Shown piece by piece: positions 9,942 through 18,707 of a stretch of DNA of 64,000 nucleotides. The stretch's first letter is position 1; the number at the start of each line of letters is the position of its first letter. Origin of the DNA: Roseovarius autotrophicus. GTDB lineage: Bacteria; Pseudomonadota; Alphaproteobacteria; Rhodobacterales; Rhodobacteraceae. The position numbers were made by a program, and so were the translations under genes. The stretch lies in contig NZ_JAGQDH010000006.1 in NCBI RefSeq assembly GCF_018069895.1, forward strand, positions 62,001 to 126,000, read 5' to 3'. A model generated the notes under the pieces. The model had not been told where the DNA came from. It saw only the letters and a program-made list of their open reading frames with translations, and did no database searches.

Positions 9942-10142
9942 TCCCGTCCCTTTTTTTCACACTGACGCCGGGTGACCTGATCCACCCACACGGCCTGTTT
10001 ACCATATCTCGCGCACAATCTGCCGATACTTTCACGGTGCAATCAAGGGAAAGGTCGCTGACCCCTCACCGTTGTGCGCGCCCACTTGCACCAGCCCCGG
10101 CGCTCGCCTAGCGTGCCTCCGGATGCCCTGACGGAGACCGCC

Positions 10143-10952
10143 ATGCACCTTCCCCTGACAAAGACTGACGCGCTGTTCTACCTCCACCATGCGCCTTCGC
10201 GCGATGGTGCGCCCACCTTCATTTTTGTCAACGCGCTGACCGGCTCTACCGATGCCTGGGAGGCCGTAGTCGCGCCTGCGCTGCGCGCGCAGGGCTTCGG
10301 CACGCTGAGCTACAATTTCCGCGGGCAGACAGATTCGCCCTTCGATCCGGCACTTGCGCTAACCGACACGGTGATCGTGGCGGATCTTGAGCGGCTCCTG
10401 GCCGAGCTGGCCCCGTCGCGGCCCATCCTTGTGGGCCTTTCCATCGGCGGGCTTTATGCCGCGCGGGCGGTGCTGAACGGGGCGCGGGTCGAGGGGCTGG
10501 TGCTGCTCAACACCCTGCGCGAGATCGGGCCGCGCATCGACTGGGTGAACAATGCGATGGCGCGGATCGTCGAACATGGCGGCGTATCGCTCTTTCTTGA
10601 CGCGCTGTTTCCGCTGCTGGTCAACGGTGATTTCGCGGCACAGGCACGACCGAATTTCCTCAAGGGCGGCTATGCGCCGTTGCCGCCCGAGCATGGCCAC
10701 ATGAACCTGATGCGCAATGCCGCCGCGACCGACTGGACGCTCGACTACAGCACCCTTTCCCTGCCCGTGCTGGTCATCACCGGGCTTCAGGACCGGGTGT
10801 TTCTGGACCGCGATGTGGTGGACCGGCTCTATGCCACGCTGCCCGATGCACGGCGCGAGAACTGGGCCGAGGCGGGCCACCTGCTGCCGCAGGAAGCGCC
10901 CGAGCGGCTGGTGGCAAGCCTTGCACGCTTCGGTCAGGAGATCCGCCCGTGA
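10143..10952 (+). CDS. Alpha/beta-fold hydrolase
   Basis: A 269-residue member of the AB-hydrolase-1 superfamily. The nucleophile elbow is GLSIGG (near residue 102), preceded by a strand ending in a short acidic loop; the acid is probably the Asp in TGLQDRVF and the base the His in AGHLLPQE. It begins MHLPLTKTDALFYLHH after the SD-like GGAGACC. No feature fixes the substrate; a 3-oxoadipate enol-lactonase-like or small esterase role is possible. The downstream transporter starts in a GTGA overlap with its stop, so the two are co-translated. Confidence 0.85.
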   Translation: MHLPLTKTDALFYLHHAPSRDGAPTFIFVNALTGSTDAWEAVVAPALRAQGFGTLSYNFRGQTDSPFDPALALTDTVIVADLERLLAELAPSRPILVGLSIGGLYAARAVLNGARVEGLVLLNTLREIGPRIDWVNNAMARIVEHGGVSLFLDALFPLLVNGDFAAQARPNFLKGGYAPLPPEHGHMNLMRNAAATDWTLDYSTLSLPVLVITGLQDRVFLDRDVVDRLYATLPDARRENWAEAGHLLPQEAPERLVASLARFGQEIRP

Positions 10953-11878
10953 ACATCCCCGAGAAATGGGCCTATCCGGCGGTGATGATCGGCGTGGCGG
11001 GCCACGCGAGCAGTGAGTTCTTCGCCAAGCTGGGCGGGGTTGCGGGGCCGGAAACAAGCGTCTGGCGCTATCTTCTGGGCGGTTTCGGCCTCATCCTCTG
11101 GGCGCTCTGGGACCGCGACAGCCGCGACCTGATCACACCCTTGCGCAAGGAGGGACTCAATATCGTCTGGCTCTCGCTCATGGGCGTGACCGTCACCTAT
11201 CTGTTCTTTCACTGGGCGCTCGATTACGCGACCGTCATTCAGGTGGCGACCGTGACCACGACGATTCCGATCTTCGTGGCCATCGCCAACTGGGTGCTGA
11301 ACGGGGTGCATCCCGGCACGGTCAAGATGATCACCGGCGCGCTGGCCGTGCTGGGCATCGCGGTGCTCTTGACCGATGGCGCGCTGGCGGCGCTGGCGGG
11401 TGAGGCGGGCACGCTGCCCGGCGTGCTGCTGGCCATGGGCTGCGCGGCGCTCGGCTCGTTCTATGCGGTGCTGATCAAGCCGGTGATGGGCCGCCACGGC
11501 GGCCTTCGGATCATCGCGCTGACCATGATGATCGGCGGCATCGGGCTGTGGTTTCTGGTGGGCGCGGCCTGGGGGAAATGGGTCAACCCGCTGAGCATCG
11601 TCGAGAAACCGGCGCTTGCGGCGTGGTCTCTCATCATCCTGGCGCTGTGGAACACCACAATCACGCAACTCATGTGGTTCGGCGGGCTGTCCGCGGCACC
11701 CGACATTACCCGTGCGTCTTATCTGTTCTTTCTCAAACCGATCATCGCGGCGGCGCTGGCGGTGCTGATCCTCAACTCCTACCCGACCGGTTTGCAGGTG
11801 CTGGCCATCGTGCTTGTCACCGCCTGCGTGCTGGTCGAACTTTACTGGCCGCGCCTGCGCGCGCTCGGGCGGGGGTAG
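10949..11878 (+). CDS. EamA/DMT-family transporter
   Basis: The 309-residue integral membrane protein has ten hydrophobic segments arranged as two EamA repeats. Such proteins export or exchange small metabolites (amino acids, nucleotides, sugars) across the inner membrane; the substrate here is unknown. The GTG start overlaps the stop of the preceding hydrolase (GTGA), suggesting translational coupling and a shared substrate or pathway. Confidence 0.85.
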   Translation: MNIPEKWAYPAVMIGVAGHASSEFFAKLGGVAGPETSVWRYLLGGFGLILWALWDRDSRDLITPLRKEGLNIVWLSLMGVTVTYLFFHWALDYATVIQVATVTTTIPIFVAIANWVLNGVHPGTVKMITGALAVLGIAVLLTDGALAALAGEAGTLPGVLLAMGCAALGSFYAVLIKPVMGRHGGLRIIALTMMIGGIGLWFLVGAAWGKWVNPLSIVEKPALAAWSLIILALWNTTITQLMWFGGLSAAPDITRASYLFFLKPIIAAALAVLILNSYPTGLQVLAIVLVTACVLVELYWPRLRALGRG

Positions 11879-12008
11879 ACCTTCAAGAAGGTAAACGGTG
11901 GTCTTGGCTTCAAGCCCACGTTCAGGGTTTGACACGAATGCGCGGATCAACGTGATTGAGGGCGCTTGTCTGCTCTTGGCCGGAAGCGCACCAAGCTCAG
12001 CCCATCCC

Positions 12009-13220
12009 TTACCCCGCGCGCGTTTCGATCACCGCGCTTTGCTCCAGCGTGCGGTGGACCGGGCAGCGGTCGGCGATCTCCATCAGGCGCGCGCGCTGCT
12101 CCTCGCTCAGGTCGCCCTCCAGCCGGATCGTGCGCACAAATCGGTCCACCTTGGCCTCGGCGCGGCTATCGGCGTCCTGCGCATGAACCTTGTCGTGGCA
12201 GATATCGACACTGACATGGGCAAGCGGCCAGTCCTTGCGGCGAGCATACATGCGGAGGGTCATCGAGGTGCAGGCACCCAGCCCGGCGGCGAGAAAGCCA
12301 TAGGGTGACATGCCGCGATCGGTGCCACCATAGGCCGCCGGTTCATCGGCCAGCGCATGATGCGACGGGCCTGCGTTCACATCCTGCAAGAAGCCCTCTG
12401 GGTCGACCTCGCGCACCCTGACAATGCCCTCGGGCGCGCCGGGCGGCGGGGCGGGCGGCGCGAGGTCAAGATAGCGCGCGCCCCAGGCGGCGATCACCTC
12501 GGCGGCATATTCCGCGTCGCCCGCATCGGTGATCAGGTGGTCGGCATCGTCGAGGGTGACAAAGCTCTTGGGGTGTTTCGCCGCCTTGAAGATCTCGGCC
12601 GCATTCTCGACCCCGACGGTCGTATCGCGCGGCGCGTGCATCACCAGCAGGGCACGGCCCAGCCCCGCCACCTTGTCACGCAGGTTCTCGGCCTGCACGT
12701 CACGGACGAAATCGCGCCCGATGCGGATGGGCCGCCCGCCCAGCATCACCTCGGCCACGCCATCGGCCTCGATCCGCTCAAGCGCGCCGGCGAAATTATG
12801 GGTGACATGGCCAGGATCGAACGGCGCGCCGATGGTAACGACCGCACGCACGCTTTTGATGTGCCCTGCCGCCGCAAGCACCGCCGCGCCGCCAAGGCTG
12901 TGCCCGATCAGAAGGCCGGGGGCCATGTCGCGCGCAGATAGCGCCTCTGCCGCGCGCTCCAGATCCTGCACGTTGGAGGTAAAGGACGTGTTCTCGAACT
13001 CGCCCCCCGAATGGCCAAGCCCGGTGAAATCGAAGCGCAGCACGGCAATGCCCGCGCCCGCAAGCCGCGCGGCGATGCGGCGGGCGGCGGGAATGTCCTT
13101 GGAACAGGTGAAGCAATGCGCGAAAAGCGCCGTCGCCAGATGCGGCCCATCCGGCAGGTCGAGCCGCGCGGCAAGCTCATGGCCATTATGGCCGGTGAAA
13201 GTCAGGCGTTCGGTGGGCAT
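12009..13220 (-). CDS. Bifunctional alpha/beta hydrolase-OsmC family protein
   Basis: This is a two-domain fusion of 403 residues. The N-terminal hydrolase (~1-250) has the elbow GHSLGG with Ser108, Asp199 (HAPRDTT) and His228 (DDADHL) as a plausible triad. After a Pro-rich linker (~254-262) comes an OsmC-like domain with the two conserved peroxidatic cysteines, Cys317 (LGACTSMTL) and Cys386 (ADRCPVHRTL). OsmC proteins reduce organic hydroperoxides. The fusion is known in proteobacteria; the coupled reaction (for example ester hydrolysis followed by peroxide reduction) is inferred. Confidence 0.93.
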   Translation of the reverse strand: MPTERLTFTGHNGHELAARLDLPDGPHLATALFAHCFTCSKDIPAARRIAARLAGAGIAVLRFDFTGLGHSGGEFENTSFTSNVQDLERAAEALSARDMAPGLLIGHSLGGAAVLAAAGHIKSVRAVVTIGAPFDPGHVTHNFAGALERIEADGVAEVMLGGRPIRIGRDFVRDVQAENLRDKVAGLGRALLVMHAPRDTTVGVENAAEIFKAAKHPKSFVTLDDADHLITDAGDAEYAAEVIAAWGARYLDLAPPAPPPGAPEGIVRVREVDPEGFLQDVNAGPSHHALADEPAAYGGTDRGMSPYGFLAAGLGACTSMTLRMYARRKDWPLAHVSVDICHDKVHAQDADSRAEAKVDRFVRTIRLEGDLSEEQRARLMEIADRCPVHRTLEQSAVIETRAG

Positions 13221-13460
13221 GGCACATCCTTTGTCGCTTGTTGTCCGGGAGAGTATGCAGCCCGGCCCGCGCCCGCCACCCTTGCGCCGCGACGGTCACG
13301 CGATGGTGAGGGATGCGGCGGATTCGCCGTCCGATCCTGTCGGCGGCGGCGACATGGACAGCGCCACATATTGCGCCCACGGCGCGCGTGACGCAGGGTT
13401 GTTCTTGCACGGCGGCGCGGCACAGAGATGATCGCATCGACCAAGCAGCGGGAGAGGACC

Positions 13461-13754
13461 ATGACCAGCATCATCGACGACTATGTGACACGCCTCACCC
13501 CGCTTGCGCGCGGGCGTATCAGGGGGCGCGCGCGCCTGGCCATCACCGATCACGGCAGCGTCATGCTGAGCGAAACCGGGGCCGAGGCGGGCGACGGCCC
13601 CGCCGATGTGGTGCTGAGCGCGCGCGACGAGGTATTCCGCGCGATCCTCTCGGGCGAGCAGAATCCGGTGATGGCCTACATGACCGGCAAGCTAAAGGTC
13701 GAGGGCAATGTGCAGCGCGCGCTCAAGGTGAGCAGCATCCTGACAGGTGGCTGA
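13461..13754 (+). CDS. SCP2 sterol-binding domain protein
   Basis: A 97-residue single-domain protein beginning MTSIIDDYVTRLTP after a good GGAGAGG ribosome-binding site. The C-terminal half (AILSGEQNPVMAYMTGKLKVEGN) is the hallmark of the SCP2 fold, which forms a hydrophobic tunnel for lipids. Bacterial stand-alone SCP2 proteins are thought to bind lipid or acyl-CoA-like ligands. Its TGA directly abuts the stop codon of the opposing gene, with no base between them. Confidence 0.9.
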   Translation: MTSIIDDYVTRLTPLARGRIRGRARLAITDHGSVMLSETGAEAGDGPADVVLSARDEVFRAILSGEQNPVMAYMTGKLKVEGNVQRALKVSSILTGG

Positions 13755-13973
13755 TTACCCGCAGCAGCCGCGCCCCGCCTGAACCGGCGGACAGGGCACC
13801 GTACCGTAGGAACAGAATACGCAGCAATCACCGGGCTTTGGCCGCAAGAGCGCGCCACAGGCGGTGCAGGTGTGAAACCATTGGCATGTGTCGGAGGGCA
13901 TCGTCAGTCGTTCCACTGACCCGCAGTCGGGGCAGGTCAGGTCGGAGTCGAGGCGTATATCGGCATCGGGCAT
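13755..13973 (-). CDS. GDCCVxC-motif cysteine-rich small protein
   Basis: A 72-residue protein with eleven cysteines: CPDCG, a single Cys in DTCQWFHTC, CTACG, then GDCCVFCSYG, PCPP and a terminal CC. This is the family annotated as 'GDCCVxC domain (seleno)protein'; some relatives carry selenocysteine, but here all positions are ordinary TGC/TGT cysteine codons. It probably binds zinc or another metal or has a redox role; the function is not established. The start MPDADIRLD was taken at 13973; an ATG twelve bases upstream (13985) is an alternative. It follows chrR on the same strand. Confidence 0.85.
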   Translation of the reverse strand: MPDADIRLDSDLTCPDCGSVERLTMPSDTCQWFHTCTACGALLRPKPGDCCVFCSYGTVPCPPVQAGRGCCG

Positions 13974-14005
13974 GGAACGCACCATACCATACCCGCGCCC
14001 GCACC

Positions 14006-14656
14006 TCAAATCCGCAGGAACGGCTGCGCCAGCCGCGGCATAAGCGCACGAAACCGCAATGGCGCGTCGGTCGCGGCGAGGCAGATGCAATCGGCACCGA
14101 TATCGGCCACGGGCATATGTTCGACATCCTCGCCCGCCACCTCGATATCGCCGGGGCCAAAGCGCGCGGCCGCATCGAGAAACGCCCCTTGCAGCACAAG
14201 CGTGAGTTCGGTGCCCCGGTGGCCATGATCAGGCACCGCCGCGCCCGCCGGAATATAGAGGAGTCGCGCTGTCGCCTCCTTCGCCGTGGGCAGGATCGCC
14301 TGTTTCACACCCATGCCTATGGGCCGCCAGCGCACCGCGCCCAGATCACCGCCGACATAATCGCGCAGCGGCGCGGGAAACACGCCCCGCACGGGCGGCG
14401 CGGGGCGGTCGCGGGCAGTCACACCACCCGCACGAATGCGTGCCATGGTGACGGCAAGGCTGTCATCGGCCATTGCGGCTTCGTCTTTCTCGAGCAGCGC
14501 GCCGCCCAAGGCGTCGAAGGCCCCCAGCCTGGCGCGGCATTCGTCGCACATCGAGATATGGGTGGCGACTGTCAGGCTGAACGCCTCGGGCAGGGAGCCG
14601 GCGGAATAGGCCATCAGCAACGCGTCGGTCAGGTGATGTGTGATCTCTATTGTCAT
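14006..14656 (-). CDS. chrR: Anti-sigma factor ChrR (zinc-binding, cupin C-terminus)
   Basis: ChrR holds sigma-E inactive and releases it on singlet-oxygen stress. The 216-residue protein has the zinc-binding anti-sigma domain with His8, His33, Cys37 and Cys40, offset by two from the R. sphaeroides ligands His6, His31, Cys35 and Cys38. A cupin-like C-terminal domain follows, with PDHGHRGTEL and a later EHMPV that can supply metal ligands and is needed for the singlet-oxygen response in R. sphaeroides. It starts 5 bases after the rpoE stop, so the two are co-expressed. Confidence 0.95.
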   Translation of the reverse strand: MTIEITHHLTDALLMAYSAGSLPEAFSLTVATHISMCDECRARLGAFDALGGALLEKDEAAMADDSLAVTMARIRAGGVTARDRPAPPVRGVFPAPLRDYVGGDLGAVRWRPIGMGVKQAILPTAKEATARLLYIPAGAAVPDHGHRGTELTLVLQGAFLDAAARFGPGDIEVAGEDVEHMPVADIGADCICLAATDAPLRFRALMPRLAQPFLRI

Positions 14657-14661
14657 GGTCG

Positions 14662-15228
14662 TCACTTCATTGCGTGGCGCAGCCGATCGAGCGCCAGTCT
14701 GATTCGGGATTTGATCGTGCCGAGCGGCAGGCCGGTTTCCTCGGCGATCTCGGAATGGCTGAGATCGCCGAAATACGCCTTTTCGATCAGCACACGCTGT
14801 TTCTCGGGCAGGGTGGCCAGCGCAAGGCCAAGCTTTTCGCTCTCCTGTTGCATCATGAGCGCCTCGGTCTGATCGGGCTCTGGCTCCGGGCCCCAGGGCA
14901 AGTCCTCGGGTTCGGGGCGTTTCGCGCGGCGCAGGGCGTCGATCCGACGGTTCCGCGCAATGGTAAAGATCCATGTCGCCACCGAGGCGCGCGTTGGATC
15001 GAACAGATGCGACTTGCGCCAGAGCGTCGCCATCACATCCTGCGCGACCTCCTCGGCCAGAGCCGCGTCCGCGCCCGATCGCATCAGAAACGCCTTCACA
15101 CGCGGCGCAAAATGGCCGAAGAGCCGGGCAAAGGCCACCTCGTCGCCCGCGTCGCGCACAAGCGCCATGCAAGCTACCCAATCCTCGTTCTCTGTCTTCG
15201 CGCCCGTCGATGCCACGGTGGTATCCAT
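14662..15228 (-). CDS. rpoE: ECF RNA polymerase sigma factor, RpoE/ECF11 type
   Basis: The 188-residue sigma factor has region 2 (~25-95: FARLFGHFAPRVKAFLMR, AEEVAQDVMATLW, SVATWIFTIARNRRIDALRR) and region 4 (~130-185: LPEKQRVLIEKAYFG, SHSEIAEETGLPLGTIKSRI). It pairs with the adjacent chrR, as in R. sphaeroides, where this sigma factor directs the response to singlet oxygen. A TGATCC-N18-TAA promoter lies about 100 bases upstream, so the pair is probably autoregulated. The start MDTTVASTGAK is preferred; an in-frame ATG at 15264 would add 12 residues. Confidence 0.95.
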   Translation of the reverse strand: MDTTVASTGAKTENEDWVACMALVRDAGDEVAFARLFGHFAPRVKAFLMRSGADAALAEEVAQDVMATLWRKSHLFDPTRASVATWIFTIARNRRIDALRRAKRPEPEDLPWGPEPEPDQTEALMMQQESEKLGLALATLPEKQRVLIEKAYFGDLSHSEIAEETGLPLGTIKSRIRLALDRLRHAMK

Positions 15229-15325
15229 CACCCTTCGTTTCGTCCACCGCCCCTTAACACGCATGACGTCCCCTCGCGAGGGGGTGGGCATCATGTCGGG
15301 CGATGTGGCATCCATCAACATGAAC

Positions 15326-15355
15326 AGGTTACGCGGATCAGACACACCCGGATCA
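15326..15355 (-). promoter_or_regulatory. Candidate sigma-E promoter of rpoE-chrR
   Basis: On the minus strand TGATCC (15355-15350) is followed after exactly 18 bases by TAACC (15331-15327). This matches the TGATCC / TAA-type promoter of ECF11 sigma factors and would make rpoE-chrR autoregulated. Confidence 0.75.
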
Positions 15356-15379
15356 CTTTCCCGCCAAAGCCGCTCTTTC

Positions 15380-15409
15380 TGATCCGCAGGCGCCCGGGCT
15401 GCGTAATCG
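15380..15409 (+). promoter_or_regulatory. Candidate sigma-E promoter of the FAD-oxidase operon
   Basis: On the plus strand TGATCC (15380-15385) is followed after exactly 18 bases by TAATCG (15404-15409), the same architecture as the divergent rpoE promoter. The ATG of the first operon gene lies 33 bases beyond the -10 element, a short normal leader. Confidence 0.75.
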
Positions 15410-15441
15410 TTGCAACAAGTCAAAGGCAGGTAATCCACGCC

Positions 15442-16719
15442 ATGTTCTCAAAGTCCATCGCCGTGATCGGTGCCGGCATCTCCGGCATGGGGGCTGCCGA
15501 GCGCCTTTCCGCGCGCCACCGCGTCACGCTCTACGAGGCCGAGCCGCGCCTTGGTGGTCATGCGCGCACGATCATGGCCGGCAAGCGCGGCGATCAACCG
15601 GTGGATACCGGCTTCATCGTGTTCAACTACGCCACCTATCCGCATCTCACTGCCATGTTCGACCGGCTGGATGTGCCGGTGGTGCCAAGCAACATGAGCT
15701 TTGGCGCCTCCTTTCGCGATGGCGCATTGGAATACGGGCTTCAAGGCGCGCGGTCCTATTTCGCGCAACCCGCCCGCGCGCTCGACCCCCGTCACTGGCT
15801 CATGCTGCGCGACATCTTCCGTTTCAACGCAGGCGCGCTCTCCGCATCCGAGGAGCCGGGACTGACCATTGGTGGGCTGACCCGGAAGATGCGCCTTGGC
15901 CGCTGGTTCCACGACTATTATCTTACCCCGTTTTCGGGCGCGATCTGGTCCACGCCGGTGGAGAAGATCCTCGATTTTCCGGCGCGGGCCCTTGTGCAGT
16001 TCTTCAAGAATCATGGCCTTCTGGGTCATGACGAGCAGCATCAGTGGTTCACGGTCGAGGGCGGCTCGCGTGCCTATGTTGCACGGCTTGAGGCGGCGAT
16101 GCGGGCGGGCGGCGTGACGCTGCGCCTTGGCGCGCCGGTGGCCGGGATACGGCGGCAGTCCGAAGGGGTAGAGGTCCGCGCTGAGGGCGGCGACTGGGAA
16201 CATTATGACGAGGTGATCCTTGCCACCCATTCCGATGACAGCCTGCGGATGCTGTCGGATGCGGACGAGGCGGAGCGCACCGATCTGGGCGCGATCGCCT
16301 ATCAGCCCAACGACATTACGCTCCATGCCGACGCGGGCCTCATGCCGCGCCGCCGCGCCGTCTGGTCGTCCTGGAACTATACCGAAGCGCGGGCCAGGCG
16401 CACGGGGCAGATCGACCTCACCTACTGGATGAACAGCCTTCAGCCGATCCCGGAAAGCGACCCGCATTTTGTAACGCTCAACACCACCCGCCCGATCCGC
16501 GAGGAACTGATCTACGATCAGGTGACGCTGCGCCATCCGGTCTATGATCTGGCCGCGCTTGCGGCACAGGCGCGTGTCCAGGCGGGCAACGGGCGTCGGC
16601 GCACATGGTTTTGCGGCGCGTGGCTGCGTCACGGATTTCACGAGGACGGGCTGTGGAGCGGGCTTGAGGTGGCCGAGTCGATCCTTGCGCGAGACACACT
16701 GCCGGTGGCTGCTGAATGA
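15442..16719 (+). CDS. FAD-dependent amine oxidase/desaturase-like protein of the sigma-E lipid operon
   Basis: The 425-residue flavoprotein begins MFSKSIAVIGAGISGMG, an N-terminal Rossmann FAD-binding motif, with the acidic strand-2 end YEAEPRLGGHA. It belongs to the NAD(P)-binding/amine-oxidase family annotated near cyclopropane fatty-acid genes. Its equivalent beside rpoE-chrR in R. sphaeroides (RSP_1091) has been linked to furan fatty acid formation. It is the first gene of a five-gene operon, with a 4-base ATGA overlap to the next gene and a sigma-E-type promoter in front. The exact reaction here is inferred from that synteny; acting on membrane acyl chains is likely. Confidence 0.88.
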   Translation: MFSKSIAVIGAGISGMGAAERLSARHRVTLYEAEPRLGGHARTIMAGKRGDQPVDTGFIVFNYATYPHLTAMFDRLDVPVVPSNMSFGASFRDGALEYGLQGARSYFAQPARALDPRHWLMLRDIFRFNAGALSASEEPGLTIGGLTRKMRLGRWFHDYYLTPFSGAIWSTPVEKILDFPARALVQFFKNHGLLGHDEQHQWFTVEGGSRAYVARLEAAMRAGGVTLRLGAPVAGIRRQSEGVEVRAEGGDWEHYDEVILATHSDDSLRMLSDADEAERTDLGAIAYQPNDITLHADAGLMPRRRAVWSSWNYTEARARRTGQIDLTYWMNSLQPIPESDPHFVTLNTTRPIREELIYDQVTLRHPVYDLAALAAQARVQAGNGRRRTWFCGAWLRHGFHEDGLWSGLEVAESILARDTLPVAAE

Positions 16720-17471
16720 CCACCGTTGCCCATATCGCAGGCCATACCTGGCATGGGCGCAAGGGCGCTGTGGAAAACGCCTTTCGCTACGGCGTGGATT
16801 ACCTGCTGCTTGATGCAGAGGCCGCGCCGCGCGCACCGCGCCTTTTCGGGCGCAACAGGGCGGGGCTGATCTCATTGCATGACAGCGACCATGGCGGCGC
16901 ACCGGGCGAGGGGCGCGGCGCGCTCTGGGTGCGCGAGGTGCTGGCCGCCCATGGCCTGCCGGACCCTGCGCGCATCGAGCTTCTCGCGCAGCCGCGCGTT
17001 CTGGGGCATGTGTTCAACCCGGTCTCGTTCTGGATCTGCCGCGACGGCGACGGCGCGGCGCGGGTGATTATCGCCGAGGTGACGAATACCTATGGCGATC
17101 GCCACTCTTACCTGTGCCACCGCGACGATCACGCCCCGATCACCGCCACCGACCGGCTGAGCGCGCGCAAATGCTTTCACGTCTCACCGTTTCAGCCAGT
17201 GGAAGGGCAGTATGAGTTTCGCTTTGATCTGCGCCCGGACCGGATCGGCATCTGGATAGACCTGACGGCGGGCAATGGCGGGGTGGTGGCGACGCTGACC
17301 GGGCCGGTGGCACCCTTGCGCCTGCGGGGGATGCTGGGGGCGGCGCTGCGCCGCCCGTTCGGGTCGCGCCGGGTGCTCGCGCTCATTCATTGGCAGGCGC
17401 TGCGGCTCTGGTGGAAGGGCGCGCGGTTTCGGTCGCGCCCCGCGCCGCCCAAGGATGAGGTCAGCCGATGA
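16716..17471 (+). CDS. DUF1365 protein
   Basis: A 251-residue DUF1365 protein, recognisable from VENAFRYGVDYLLLD, FGRNRAGLISLHDSDHG, VFNPVSFW and FHVSPF. The family is almost always next to the FAD oxidase and often to cyclopropane fatty-acid synthase-like methyltransferases; the R. sphaeroides equivalent (RSP_1090) lies in the singlet-oxygen operon connected with furan fatty acids. No catalytic motif is established. It overlaps both neighbours by 4 bases, so it is translationally coupled. Confidence 0.88.
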   Translation: MTTVAHIAGHTWHGRKGAVENAFRYGVDYLLLDAEAAPRAPRLFGRNRAGLISLHDSDHGGAPGEGRGALWVREVLAAHGLPDPARIELLAQPRVLGHVFNPVSFWICRDGDGAARVIIAEVTNTYGDRHSYLCHRDDHAPITATDRLSARKCFHVSPFQPVEGQYEFRFDLRPDRIGIWIDLTAGNGGVVATLTGPVAPLRLRGMLGAALRRPFGSRRVLALIHWQALRLWWKGARFRSRPAPPKDEVSR

Positions 17472-18703
17472 GCACCCTTGCCCTTGGCGCGACGACGGCC
17501 CCGCGTCTGCCGTCTTATGCGCTCTTTGCCGGGATGCTCGCGGCGGCGGGCTTGCCGCTCTATATCCATGCGCCCAAGGTCTATGCCGATGCGCATGGCG
17601 TCTCGCTCGCGGCGCTCGGCACGGCGCTTTTCGTGCTGCGCCTCATCGACGTGGTGCAGGACCCGGCGCTTGGCTGGCTGGCCGCACGGCTGAGTGCGGT
17701 GCGCGGGCTGGCGGTCAGCGTGGCGGTGTCACTGATCGCGGGCGGGATGCTGGGGCTTTTCGCCGTCACCCCGCCAATCGCGGCGCTGTGGTGGTTCGCG
17801 CTGATGCTGTCGGTCGTGTTCACCGCCTTCAGCTTTCTCACCATCTGCTTTTATGCCGAAGGGGTCGCGGCGGCGGATCGCCTACCCGAGGCGGGGCATC
17901 TGCGCCTTGCCCGCTGGCGCGAGACCGGTGCGCTTTTGGGCATTTGCGCGGCGGCGGTAGCCCCTTTGGCGCTGGGCGGTTACGCGGGCTTTGCGCTTGC
18001 CTTCGCGGCGCTGGCCTTTGCGGCGTGGCTGGCCATGGCGGGGGAATGGCAGGGCGTGCGTGTCGCCGCCACGGGCTTTGGGCCGGTGTTGCACGACGCA
18101 GTGGCGCGCAGGCTTCTGCTCATCGCTTTGGTCAATGCCGCGCCGGTGGCGATCACCTCGACGCTGTTTCTCTTCTTCGTCGAAAGCCGCCTTGACGCAC
18201 CGGGATGGGAAGGGGCGTATCTCCTCCTCTTCTTCCTCTGCGCTGCATTTGCCGCGCCTCTGTGGGGCGCGCTGGCGGAACGGCACGGGGCGAAGCGGAT
18301 GCTGCTGTCGGCCATGGTGATTTCGGTTGCGGCCTTCGGCTGGGCGGTGACGCTTGGGCCGGGCGATATGCTGGCCTTCGGGATCATCTGCGTGATCTCG
18401 GGGGCGGCGACGGGGGCGGACATGACGCTTTTGCCCGCGCTTTTCGCCCGCCGCATGGCCGAGGTGGCACCGGGCGCGGCAGAGGGGTTCAGCCTCTGGG
18501 CCTTCGTATCGAAATTCACGCTGGCACTCGCGGCCGTGGCGGTGCTGCCCACGCTGGAGGCGGGCGGGTTCCGGGCCGGGATCAACAATGACGAGCCCGC
18601 GCTGCGGCTGCTGGCAATGCTTTACGGCGGGCTTCCCAGCCTGCTCAAACTCGGCGCGATCGCGCTCTTGATGCGCGTGGATCCGGACGAAAGGAGGCGG
18701 TGA
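17468..18703 (+). CDS. MFS transporter of the sigma-E operon
   Basis: The 411-residue protein has twelve hydrophobic segments and the general MFS layout, of the GPH (glycoside/cation symporter)-like branch seen at this operon position in other Rhodobacteraceae. The substrate is unknown; by context it could move a lipid-related metabolite or a scavenging product. The ATG overlaps the DUF1365 stop (ATGA), and the next gene begins 5 bases after its stop. Confidence 0.82.
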   Translation: MSTLALGATTAPRLPSYALFAGMLAAAGLPLYIHAPKVYADAHGVSLAALGTALFVLRLIDVVQDPALGWLAARLSAVRGLAVSVAVSLIAGGMLGLFAVTPPIAALWWFALMLSVVFTAFSFLTICFYAEGVAAADRLPEAGHLRLARWRETGALLGICAAAVAPLALGGYAGFALAFAALAFAAWLAMAGEWQGVRVAATGFGPVLHDAVARRLLLIALVNAAPVAITSTLFLFFVESRLDAPGWEGAYLLLFFLCAAFAAPLWGALAERHGAKRMLLSAMVISVAAFGWAVTLGPGDMLAFGIICVISGAATGADMTLLPALFARRMAEVAPGAAEGFSLWAFVSKFTLALAAVAVLPTLEAGGFRAGINNDEPALRLLAMLYGGLPSLLKLGAIALLMRVDPDERRR

Positions 18704-18707
18704 GAGA

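Noticed and set aside
11879..12008. Short inverted repeats in the gap after the EamA gene
   Set aside because: ACCTTC-AA-GAAGGT has a loop too short to form, and there is no T-run; nothing else is clear in this gap.
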